In this document: piece by piece, positions 1 to 6,598 of the stretch
How the letters are laid out: the number at the start of each line of letters is the position of its first letter
How positions within the stretch are numbered: the first letter of the stretch is position 1
Notes under the pieces: generated by a model
Databases searched by the model: none
What the model saw: the letters and a program-made list of their open reading frames with translations, nothing else
What the model was told of the DNA's origin: nothing
Made by a program: the position numbers and the translations under genes
From: an uncultured Acidobacteriota bacterium
Lineage (GTDB): Bacteria; Acidobacteriota; Terriglobia; Terriglobales; Acidobacteriaceae
Direction of reading: 5' to 3'
Length of the DNA stretch: 10,139 bases
NCBI GenBank assembly: GCA_903832475.1
Contig: CAILBQ010000626.1
Coordinates: forward strand, 1 to 10,139

Positions 1-499
1 CGTGGCCAACTTCCCCATCGAGAGCCTGGATCGTATGGCCATCCACATCTTTGGTGCTACGCAGGTGCGGATCGTCATCATCGCCCTTTCGGATAGTTTC
101 TCCGCGACCGCCTGCCATCCCCAGAGGAAGCTCTACCATTTGCGGATAGGCAACGTTACCCCACAGAGAAGAACCGCCCCAATACGATGGAAATCCGTAA
201 TACGGGTAGTAGGCCAGTTCGAATTGGCGAGACACAGGCCGGTCGTTTTCGATGGCCGGACTGTTCTCGATCTGGGCCTTAGGGAGTTCGACCCGGATAA
301 GCTTCTCAGTGGTAAGAATTCCACCGAGTGCGTAGGGCGAGATCAGAACGCTTCGGTCCATCATCCAACCCCTTGTGTTCGCAATCAGATAACGAATCGT
401 CCAGTTCCTGTCGTCAAAGTAAAATTCCCTGACGGTTCCGAGATCTCCATCCTTGCCTTCCAACGTGAAGCCATTCAGATCCTTCGCCAATCTCAACAT
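1..499 (-). CDS. Double PRC-barrel domain protein, C-terminus cut by window edge
   Basis: The frame starts at an ATG at 499 and stays open for 166 codons to the left edge, so the stop is outside the window. Residues 1 to about 75 form one PRC-barrel domain: it opens with LRLAKDLNGFTLEGKDGDLG, followed by the YFDDRNWTIRYLIANT and MMDRSVLISP strands. A linker rich in Tyr, Trp, Pro and Gly spans about 98-130. At residue 146 a second PRC-like repeat begins (LRSTKDVDGHTIQALDGEVG), and the edge cuts it. PRC-barrel domains are small beta barrels found in photosynthetic reaction centre H subunits, RimM and many uncharacterised bacterial proteins. The role here is unknown, and stress or envelope adaptation would be a guess. 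A purine-rich stretch (AAAGAGAAAGAG) just upstream may serve as the ribosome binding site. The plus-strand open frame over the same bases has no recognisable domain and is a shadow. Confidence 0.85.
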   Translation of the reverse strand, partial: MLRLAKDLNGFTLEGKDGDLGTVREFYFDDRNWTIRYLIANTRGWMMDRSVLISPYALGGILTTEKLIRVELPKAQIENSPAIENDRPVSRQFELAYYPYYGFPSYWGGSSLWGNVAYPQMVELPLGMAGGRGETIRKGDDDDPHLRSTKDVDGHTIQALDGEVGH

Positions 500-778
500 A
501 GGTATTGCTCTTTCTCTTTAGGGTTCTAAGTCTCGCAAAGCATTTGAGATTTCCCGTCTTTTGCAAAGTGAAGTCGGAACTCGACTAACCATAGGAGTAA
601 GCTCAGACAAAGTCTGATCATTCGAGACCTACCGGTACCTGGTATTAGAATGCCACTGGAAATCTGGCCTTCGCGTCAAAGCGAAACGAGAACACAAGGG
701 TCAATGTAGCTCAGATTCTTGAACATCCATCTCGAAATAATCGATCTAGAGGTGCCTAAGATGCTTGCTGCCAGCCCG
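500..778. other. Intergenic region, no gene seen
   Basis: This gap of 279 bases lies between the PRC-barrel start and the end of the DUF882 gene. It should contain the promoter of the PRC-barrel gene and the transcript end of the DUF882 gene, but I see no convincing sigma-70 boxes and no stem with a U-tract. The only structure noted is a perfect 6-bp inverted repeat (TCAGAC, 3-base loop, GTCTGA) at 603-617, too short to interpret. Confidence 0.5.
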
Positions 779-1318
779 CTACCAACGGCGGACGCGACCT
801 ACGTCTACGTGGACAAAGTTCGATGCTTCGTAGTAGCCAACTCCGCCAAGGTGAAGCTTAAGAGCAGCGCTACGGAGTAGCGCGGTCGAAGTGCTCGGTA
901 AGCGGATGTCAATGGCTTCTGCCTGCATGTGGAGGCTCTGCTCAGCGACTCCTGTGTGGGAATTTCGGGTGCGTAAAAACTCATTCGTTTTCGGAGTGCG
1001 ATAACCGCAGATCACGTTAATTTCGCCGTTCGCATCATGGACGGACGCCAGTAGCTCATGCAAAAGATCAAAAACTCGTGGATCGTAGCGGTGTACTTCA
1101 CCGGTGCGCCAGTCGCGGAGATAATAATCCAGCTTTTCAAGAGCATCCGGCAGATATGCGTCGCCGCGACGATACACAATGTCAATATGCTCGTTAGTAT
1201 GCGTATGGAAGAACCGCAAGTGGTAATCACGCGTTGCTTCTGAATTGGCGATGGATTCTGATGAAGACGTTGATGTAAAACACGTCGCGAGCATAATCAC
1301 GAATAAGAATGTTTTCAT
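779..1318 (-). CDS. DUF882 / YcbK-like M15 family zinc peptidase, exported
   Basis: This 179-residue protein has an N-terminal hydrophobic segment (about residues 3-14) that acts as an export signal. The mature part matches the DUF882/peptidase M15_2 family, whose members resemble D,D- and L,D-carboxypeptidases acting on peptidoglycan stem peptides in the periplasm. Visible family marks are ICGYRTPKTN (103-112), SLHMQAEAIDIRL (128-140) and FVHVDVG (168-174). By family analogy His130, Asp137 and His170 are the zinc ligands. The Gly usually found in the SxHxxGxAxD motif is Ala133 here, a mild change. The start at 1318 is supported by GGAAGG at 1327-1332, eight bases upstream. The gene is divergent from a YcbB-like L,D-transpeptidase; in E. 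coli ycbK lies just downstream of ycbB, so the pairing is conserved in partner though not in orientation. The exact substrate is not shown by the sequence. Confidence 0.88.
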   Translation of the reverse strand: MKTFLFVIMLATCFTSTSSSESIANSEATRDYHLRFFHTHTNEHIDIVYRRGDAYLPDALEKLDYYLRDWRTGEVHRYDPRVFDLLHELLASVHDANGEINVICGYRTPKTNEFLRTRNSHTGVAEQSLHMQAEAIDIRLPSTSTALLRSAALKLHLGGVGYYEASNFVHVDVGRVRRW

Positions 1319-1376
1319 GGCAATATCCTTCCGGCGTACCGCTGCTATCGGCAGGAATTCAGGGGGGCCTGAAGCT

Positions 1377-1403
1377 ATTGTATCGGGAATTCCACTTTGT
1401 CAC
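1377..1403 (-). promoter_or_regulatory. Possible sigma-70 promoter for the DUF882 gene
   Basis: On the minus strand GTGACA (1403-1398) resembles the TTGACA box and TACAAT (1382-1377) resembles TATAAT. Each differs by one base, and they are 15 bases apart, which is short. The -10 box lies about 58 bases before the DUF882 start. The spacer holds the palindrome GGAATTCC (1386-1393), and a TTCAGG/CCTGAA hairpin (1358-1373) lies downstream in the leader. No equally good promoter was seen for the divergent transpeptidase gene. Confidence 0.35.
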
Positions 1404-1459
1404 AGATTTGTGCCGGTGTCACGCAGGCTCTGAAGTCTGCTGGACGAGAAAGCGGATAG

Positions 1460-3232
1460 ATGTCTCAATCGAAATTTTCTTTCAAATTCGTCCTTTCCCA
1501 AAGTTTCTGGATGCTGTTAATCGTGACGAGTTGCAATGTCGGGCACCTCCCGGTTCCCAAGCCAAAAAGCCGTTTGGCGGCCGGGGTAGCGCAACAGCTA
1601 ACTTCGGCAGACCGAAATCAGTTGCAGAAAATTATCGATACCGGCGTTGACGCGGATCTGCGATGGCCTGATTTCACTCCAAACAAGACAGATGTTGCAT
1701 CCTTTTATGAAGGGCCTGCACTGCGTTTGGCATGGGTGAACAACAATCAGCCGACTCCGCAAGCAATCGCGTATATCACGATGTTCCGGCAAGCCGCGGA
1801 GAAAGGCCTCGACCCTGAAGACTACGACGCATCTCGGTGGGACGCCCGCCTGAGCGCTGTCAAGGGAACTACTGCAGGAAGCGACCAAGTCAGATTTGAC
1901 GTGGCCATGACGGTCTCCCTGATGCGCTACGCGAGAGCACTGAATGTCGGACGGCTCAATCCCAATGATCCTGCCCCCGGTATCAACCTCGCCGGAGCAA
2001 TCGTCCCGCTTGCTACATTCCTGCACGAAAAACTCGAAAGCGCCGCTGATCCAGCAGCTGCGATCAAGACCCTTGAGCCTCCGTGGCCTGGTTACTGGAG
2101 GATGTTGGATGGGCTGCACAGAGTTACCACGATGATGGGGCAAGATAGCGGAGAACTGCTGCCACTGCCGAAAAGGCCAGTTATTTCTGGGCAGACCTAT
2201 TCCAGCATTTCACGCCTCGCCGCGCTCTTGACATTGATAGGTGATCTGCCCTCAGGCACAAGCGTCGATCTCAAATCCAACATCTACTCTGGCCCGCTGG
2301 TCGATGCCGTCAAGCGATATCAGCTGCGTCATGGACTCAATCAGGATGGAAAACTTACAACTGAGGTTATCAACGACTTAAACGTTCCTCTCAGCCATCG
2401 CGCGTTACAGGCAGGGTTGGCGCTGGAACGATGGCGATGGGTCCCGCACGCCTTTGCAGAACCGCCAGTGATCGTTAACGTGCCTGAATTCAAGGTGCGG
2501 GCGTACGACGCCAGTGGACACGCAACGCTCTTCAAGTCTGTCATCGTCGGCAAAGCATACGGCCACAAAACGCCCCTATTTGAGAACACGATCAAGTACG
2601 TTGTCTTCCGTCCTTATTGGGAAGTTCCGCCTTCCATCCAGCGATCGGAAATCATCCCTCATATGCGACGCGATGCCAAGGACATATCGAGAATGAGACT
2701 GGAGATTGTGGCGCCCGATGGGAATGCAGTAGCGAATGGATCTGCAACTCCCGCCGTTCTGGCCGGATTGCGCTCAGGCCGTTACCACGTCCGGCAGAGG
2801 CCAGGACCTGAGAACTCTCTGGGACTCGTGAAAATAATCTTTCCAAATCCCGACAACATATATCTGCACGGCACAGACGCTCCAAACCTATTTTCGTTGT
2901 CTCGCCGCGACTTAAGCCATGGTTGTATCCGCGTCGAAGATCCTGCCGACCTGGTCACGTGGGTTCTCCGCAACAACGAAGGCTGGGACCTCCAGCGAGT
3001 CAAGGCAGCCATGGATGGAAACACAGACAATGTCACAGTTCATTTGGCAAAGCCGATCCCAGTCCTGATCCTCTACAGCACGGTAGCCACCGATGAGGAT
3101 GGGCACACGTACTTCCTGAACGACATATACGGATTCGACTCTGATTTGCAAGCGGCTCTGGGGAAAGGATATCCGTACAAGACATCAACGCAAACGGAGG
3201 CCGCAAACTCCCGATCGGAAGTTGATCGTTAG
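1460..3232 (+). CDS. ycbB: YcbB/LdtD-like L,D-transpeptidase, predicted lipoprotein
   Basis: This 590-residue enzyme should form 3-3 cross-links in peptidoglycan from the envelope side of the membrane. The N-terminus is a signal with a good lipobox (VTSC, Cys25), so a lipid anchor is predicted; E. coli YcbB instead has a plain membrane/signal segment. Domains in order are: the L,D-transpeptidase scaffold domain (about 60-235, including FYEGPALRLAW and AAEKGLDPEDYD), a peptidoglycan-binding PG_binding_1 domain (about 240-315, including DAVKRYQLRHGLNQDG), and the YkuD catalytic domain (about 335-520). The catalytic motif is complete: HGT at 470-472 and SHGCIR at 486-491, with Cys489 as nucleophile. 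The tail PIPVLILYSTVATDEDG followed by NDIYGFD is typical of the YcbB subfamily. The start was chosen because it gives a full signal peptide; the ribosome site (GAG at 1446-1448) is weak. The gene diverges from a YcbK-like peptidase that may trim the same stem peptides. Confidence 0.93.
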   Translation: MSQSKFSFKFVLSQSFWMLLIVTSCNVGHLPVPKPKSRLAAGVAQQLTSADRNQLQKIIDTGVDADLRWPDFTPNKTDVASFYEGPALRLAWVNNNQPTPQAIAYITMFRQAAEKGLDPEDYDASRWDARLSAVKGTTAGSDQVRFDVAMTVSLMRYARALNVGRLNPNDPAPGINLAGAIVPLATFLHEKLESAADPAAAIKTLEPPWPGYWRMLDGLHRVTTMMGQDSGELLPLPKRPVISGQTYSSISRLAALLTLIGDLPSGTSVDLKSNIYSGPLVDAVKRYQLRHGLNQDGKLTTEVINDLNVPLSHRALQAGLALERWRWVPHAFAEPPVIVNVPEFKVRAYDASGHATLFKSVIVGKAYGHKTPLFENTIKYVVFRPYWEVPPSIQRSEIIPHMRRDAKDISRMRLEIVAPDGNAVANGSATPAVLAGLRSGRYHVRQRPGPENSLGLVKIIFPNPDNIYLHGTDAPNLFSLSRRDLSHGCIRVEDPADLVTWVLRNNEGWDLQRVKAAMDGNTDNVTVHLAKPIPVLILYSTVATDEDGHTYFLNDIYGFDSDLQAALGKGYPYKTSTQTEAANSRSEVDR

Positions 3233-3304
3233 CAGATTATCCCCGGAATGAACTGTGGCTAGCTTTCCGAAGCCGTTGCCGTGTAATTGTTTCTTGTAGT
3301 TGGG

Positions 3305-3337
3305 GTCATCCGGTATCTATGTCATCCGGGTATCTAT
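3305..3337. repeat. Tandem near-duplication, 16 and 17 bases
   Basis: GTCATCCGGTATCTAT at 3305-3320 is followed directly by GTCATCCGGGTATCTAT at 3321-3337. The two differ only by one extra G. They lie 15 bases before the tRNA remnant. They could be replication slippage or protein-binding repeats of an old attachment region; the sequence does not decide. Confidence 0.8.
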
Positions 3338-3351
3338 AAGGTATTGATTTA

Positions 3352-3451
<100 letters not shown>

Positions 3452-3629
3452 GAGGAGAAATCGATGTCCTTTCGGCGCACAATTGGACCAAATTCTGGAC
3501 CACGTTTTATAACCAGCCCGGTTCTCGCTGCCTGATCGTGGAGGAACCGCAAGCAAGGTGAAGGATTCCATTCGCGGGCGCTGAAGACGAAAGGAATGCA
3601 GCAATAGAATTGGACAGAGGCTTCGAGGT

Positions 3630-4259
3630 ATGACCGACGAATTGACACAGGCGTCTCCCATCCAAGCTGGTATCAAGCCTTTGCTTGATAGTCTTCGTGA
3701 ACTCATTCAGCAGGCGCGCCAGAAGGTGCTGCAAGCCGCAGACGTGGCTCAGGTGCAGACCTGCTGGGAGATCGGCCATCATATCGTTGAATATGAACCG
3801 GGCGGTGCCAGCCGGGCAGATTACGGTAAGCGACTACTGCCCAGTTTGGCCGAAACGCTGACAGTAGAATTCGGTAGAGGATTTGACATTACCAACCTCA
3901 GGCATATGCGCGGATTTTTCCTGGCATTTCCAATTCGCGACGCATTGCGTCGCGAATTGAGTTGGACCACTACCGTACCCGGCCTCGGTCCCATTCTTGT
4001 TGCCGGTCCGCTGGTTGCATGGATCATAGGAGCTCTCGAAGGTGCGGTCGTTGTTGGCGGAGTAAGCGCAGTAGGCGCGGGCCTGGCAAGCATCGGCATT
4101 CCCAAAAACAGCATTCTGAAATACGACTTGGCCCTAAAGACAGACAAGTATCTTCTGCTCGTTCACGGTCCGGCGGATGAGGTTCTGAAAGCCAAGAAGA
4201 TCATCGCCGCAACCAAGCCCGGTTCTCATGAGACTCACGAACAGCCGGTAATGGCCTAG
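3630..4259 (+). CDS. Chimeric ORF: DUF1016 N-domain fused to stress-protein C-terminus
   Basis: The 209-residue frame joins two unrelated pieces. Residues 1-113 match the N-terminal domain of DUF1016/YhcG-type proteins (LLDSLRELIQQARQKV, WEIGHHIVEYE, YGKRLLPSLAETL, FGRGFDITNLRHM, then IRDALRRELSWT). Full members continue with a PDDEXK nuclease domain and are much longer; that part is absent. Residues from about 116 (VPGLGPILVAGPLVAWIIGA onward, with a glycine-rich hydrophobic stretch and GIPKNSILKYDLALKTDKYLLLVHG) match the C-terminal half of GSP17M/YflT-like general stress proteins; their N-terminal half is missing. The usual DUF1016 continuation SWTHYR is nearly legible as ACC-ACT-ACC-GT at 3966-3976 if one C is restored, so the join is near 3976. 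AGAGG (3616-3620) sits nine bases before the start. It is likely a remnant of a deletion, though it is open and could be translated. It converges on the hydrogenase operon with a 28-base gap. Confidence 0.72.
   Translation: MTDELTQASPIQAGIKPLLDSLRELIQQARQKVLQAADVAQVQTCWEIGHHIVEYEPGGASRADYGKRLLPSLAETLTVEFGRGFDITNLRHMRGFFLAFPIRDALRRELSWTTTVPGLGPILVAGPLVAWIIGALEGAVVVGGVSAVGAGLASIGIPKNSILKYDLALKTDKYLLLVHGPADEVLKAKKIIAATKPGSHETHEQPVMA
3931..3959. repeat. Perfect palindrome, 14-bp arms with 1-base centre
   Basis: CAATTCGCGACGCA (3931-3944) and TGCGTCGCGAATTG (3946-3959) are exact reverse complements around one T. The palindrome lies inside the chimeric gene and encodes the conserved IRDALRREL stretch, so part of it may be due to coding constraint. 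It ends about 15 bases before the inferred fusion junction. Perfect palindromes can form hairpins and promote deletions, so a link with the junction is plausible but inferred. Confidence 0.85.
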
Positions 4260-4287
4260 GCACTTCGGAACTGTTGCATCGGGCTGG

Positions 4288-4881
4288 TTAGAAGCGGTCC
4301 GTTGCAGCAGGCGAAGTCATAAGGTCATGTTCCATCCACCACAGGTGTTTCTGCAAGGGAGGAACTCGAGGGATGCATGGAACACCGCGTGCGGCTAGTA
4401 GTTGCACGATTATTCTGAGAGCTGAGTCCAGGGCGCCAAGCACGGCAGCACTCATGGGTTCACCAAAGTTTGAAGAAGCTGGCACCACGCCGATGATGAG
4501 GAGTTCAGCCGGTGCGCAGGCGATCAATCGCAGGTGAGCCAAGGACTCCCACAGACCGGGATCGTGACCCGTCAGGCGTGATGAGACGCGTACATGCTCG
4601 TCCGTTGTCGGTGCAAAATCAGACTCCCCGTAAGTTGACACAGAGCCTGCGGGCTCATCGGATTTGACAGCGTCGATCAGCAGCACCAGATCTTTTCCGT
4701 GCAGGTAGGGACTGAGGTCCAATCCGGGGGTACCTAGATCTGTGACCTCAACACCAAGCCCGCAATCGTATCCGCATCGAAAGGTTTCCACGACCAGCGG
4801 TCCAATTCCATCGTCGCCTAGCAGGACGTTACCCATACCCAGCACGGCGACTCGTAAACTCGGCTTCGTCTCATCGCTCAA
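4288..4881 (-). CDS. hybD: HybD-like hydrogenase maturation protease
   Basis: This endopeptidase checks for nickel in the immature large subunit and removes its C-terminal peptide. I place the start at TTG 4881, giving 197 residues, because this TTG overlaps the large-subunit TGA (TTGA), mirroring the ATGA overlaps elsewhere in the operon, and because it leaves a short lead before the family start LRVAVLGMGN. A longer frame from ATG 4932 is open but would overlap hybC by 55 bases. Visible marks are GMGNVLLGDDGIGP (15-28), LLIDAV (67-72) and TGHDPGL (104-110). By analogy with E. coli HybD (Glu16, Asp62, His93), the nickel-sensing residues would be Asp24, Asp70 and His106. It is the last gene of the operon seen here; hybE, hybF and hybG do not follow. 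The C-terminal 30 residues are poorly conserved. Confidence 0.9.
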   Translation of the reverse strand: MSDETKPSLRVAVLGMGNVLLGDDGIGPLVVETFRCGYDCGLGVEVTDLGTPGLDLSPYLHGKDLVLLIDAVKSDEPAGSVSTYGESDFAPTTDEHVRVSSRLTGHDPGLWESLAHLRLIACAPAELLIIGVVPASSNFGEPMSAAVLGALDSALRIIVQLLAARGVPCIPRVPPLQKHLWWMEHDLMTSPAATDRF

Positions 4882-6572
4882 AGCACTTTCTCTCGGGTCG
4901 TTGACTTCGCTCGCGCATCCAGCGCGTGGCACGAGCAGGCCATGCAGGGGTCAAAGGAGTGCACCGTGCGAAGCACTTCCAAAGGCTTTTCTGTGTCAGC
5001 GACGGGGTTTCCCAGCAGCGCTGTCTCGTATGGACCCGGTACGCCGCTCTCATCGCGAGGGCTAGCATTCCATGTGGTCGGCACAACGGCTTGATAGTTG
5101 GTGAATTTTCCTTTTTCGATCACGACCCAGTGCGAGAGAGATCCGCGAGGCGCTTCATGCATGCCCATTCCCATGATTTCGCCCGTGGGGAATTGAGGAG
5201 TGTTGCAAGTCGTATGGTCGCCGTCCAGGATATTCGTTGTAAGCTTTTGCAAGTGTTCAAGCGCCAGGTCAGAGAGCATGGCGGAACGTATCGCCCGTGC
5301 CAGAAAACGGCCCATAGACGACTGCATATCATCCGTTGTCACGTGTTGTCCGTGAACGGCTGAGATACGGTTGAAAGCAACATCCGTCCACTTGCGGGTG
5401 AGCGGATGCCCCGATGCGTATCCGACGAGAACATTCGCCAACGGCCCTACCTGCATGGGTTTCCCATGGTAGCGAGGAGCCTTCACCCAGGTGTACTTTG
5501 CTGCCTCGTTGAAATCCGTATAGTCGGGCGTGCTTTGTCCTTTGAAAGGAGCCAGTACCCCCTCCTGATACCAGGCTCGCGTAGAATCTTCGGTTACCGC
5601 CTCACGGAACGAACTGTCGCGCCAATCCCTGATCTGCTTCAACGAATCAAGATTGCCGTCCATCAAGACGCCGCCAGGAAGATCAAACTGCGAAGCGGCT
5701 GCATCCAGCGGCAGATCCGGGACTGCGAGATAATTTGCCACTCCACGACCATAGCGAAACCATTCAGGATAGTAAGCTGCGAGCAGACTGGCATCGGCAA
5801 GATACACCTGCTGCACAAAGGGAATGAGATCTTCAAGCAGCGCTTTCAACGTTCCCAGGCGATCCATGTTCAGGGTAGCCAGGCTGTCAAGATTGATCGC
5901 GTTCATCACTCCCCCAACGGCGAGGTTTTGGATGTGCGGAGTCTTGCCTCCAAGGATAGCGACTACCTGGCAGGACTTTCGTTGAAACTCCAAGGCTTGC
6001 ATATAGTGGCTGAATAAGATGAGGTTCAATTCCGGACTAAGCTTCATTGCCGGGTGGCCCCAGTACCCATGCGAAAAGATCCCTAGCTGACCGCTGCCCA
6101 GGATGGCTTTCACCTTGTCCTGAACTGCTTCCAGTTCGCGACGCGAGTTACCTTGCCATGTGCTTGAGCTTTCCGCAATCAACGCAGCGCGTGCCGGGTC
6201 GGCATTTGGAATCGTTGTAATGTCGACCCAATCAAGAGCGGACAGGTGATAGAAATGCACGATGTGATCATGGAGTGCATGGCAAATCAAAATCAGGTTG
6301 CGAATGTATTGCGCGTTCACGGGAATCTCGAGGGACAGAGCATCCTCAACAGCACGCACTGAGGCTATGGCATGGACTGTGGTGCACACTCCACAAAACC
6401 GCTGCGCGAAAATCCAGCCCTCACGCGCATCTCGGCCGCGCAAGATCGCCTCAAGCCCACGCCACATGGTACAGCTCGCCCAGGCTTTCTGAACGGTCCC
6501 TCCGTCGACCTCGACAGCGATGCGCAGATGCCCTTCGATGCGGGTGACGGGGTCGATCATAATGCGCGCCAT
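4878..6572 (-). CDS. hybC: [NiFe] hydrogenase large subunit, Hyb type
   Basis: This 564-residue catalytic subunit carries the Ni-Fe(CN)2CO site that splits H2 on the periplasmic side. The N-terminus IDPVTRIEGHLRI is a family hallmark. The L1 motif RFCGVC gives Cys60 and Cys63. The L2 motif DPCMACSCH gives Cys543 and Cys546, with His549. These are the four nickel-bridging cysteines, all present. After His549 exactly 15 residues remain, ending in KVL, the same tail length as E. coli HybC; this is the peptide removed by the protease encoded next. There is no signal peptide, as expected, because the folded subunit rides out with the Tat-signalled small subunit. A strong AGGAG (6581-6585) lies eight bases before the start. 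A 26-base gap separates it from the NrfD-type gene upstream, and its stop overlaps the next start. Confidence 0.97.
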   Translation of the reverse strand: MARIMIDPVTRIEGHLRIAVEVDGGTVQKAWASCTMWRGLEAILRGRDAREGWIFAQRFCGVCTTVHAIASVRAVEDALSLEIPVNAQYIRNLILICHALHDHIVHFYHLSALDWVDITTIPNADPARAALIAESSSTWQGNSRRELEAVQDKVKAILGSGQLGIFSHGYWGHPAMKLSPELNLILFSHYMQALEFQRKSCQVVAILGGKTPHIQNLAVGGVMNAINLDSLATLNMDRLGTLKALLEDLIPFVQQVYLADASLLAAYYPEWFRYGRGVANYLAVPDLPLDAAASQFDLPGGVLMDGNLDSLKQIRDWRDSSFREAVTEDSTRAWYQEGVLAPFKGQSTPDYTDFNEAAKYTWVKAPRYHGKPMQVGPLANVLVGYASGHPLTRKWTDVAFNRISAVHGQHVTTDDMQSSMGRFLARAIRSAMLSDLALEHLQKLTTNILDGDHTTCNTPQFPTGEIMGMGMHEAPRGSLSHWVVIEKGKFTNYQAVVPTTWNASPRDESGVPGPYETALLGNPVADTEKPLEVLRTVHSFDPCMACSCHALDARAKSTTREKVL

Positions 6573-6580
6573 TTAGAGTT

Positions 6581-6585
6581 CTCCT
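6581..6585 (-). promoter_or_regulatory. Strong ribosome binding site of hybC
   Basis: AGGAG on the minus strand is eight bases from the hybC ATG. hybC is the only internal gene of the operon that does not start by a stop/start overlap, so it has its own strong site. This fits a need for independent, high expression of the large subunit. Confidence 0.75.
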
Positions 6586-6598
6586 GTAATGATGCTCG

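Noticed and set aside
2..529. Plus-strand open frame of 175 codons
   Set aside because: It has no recognisable domain and covers a clear minus-strand PRC-barrel gene, so it is a shadow.
1270..1318. Lipobox (LATC, Cys13) in the DUF882 protein
   Set aside because: Thr before Cys is unusual at the -1 position, and the hydrophobic stretch is very short; an ordinary export signal is as likely.
4260..4287. Bidirectional terminator between the convergent genes
   Set aside because: No stem with adequate pairing or flanking T/A tracts is visible in the 28-base gap.
5406..6017. Plus-strand open frame of 203 codons
   Set aside because: Antisense to hybC, which carries all catalytic motifs; no domain is seen in the antisense peptide.
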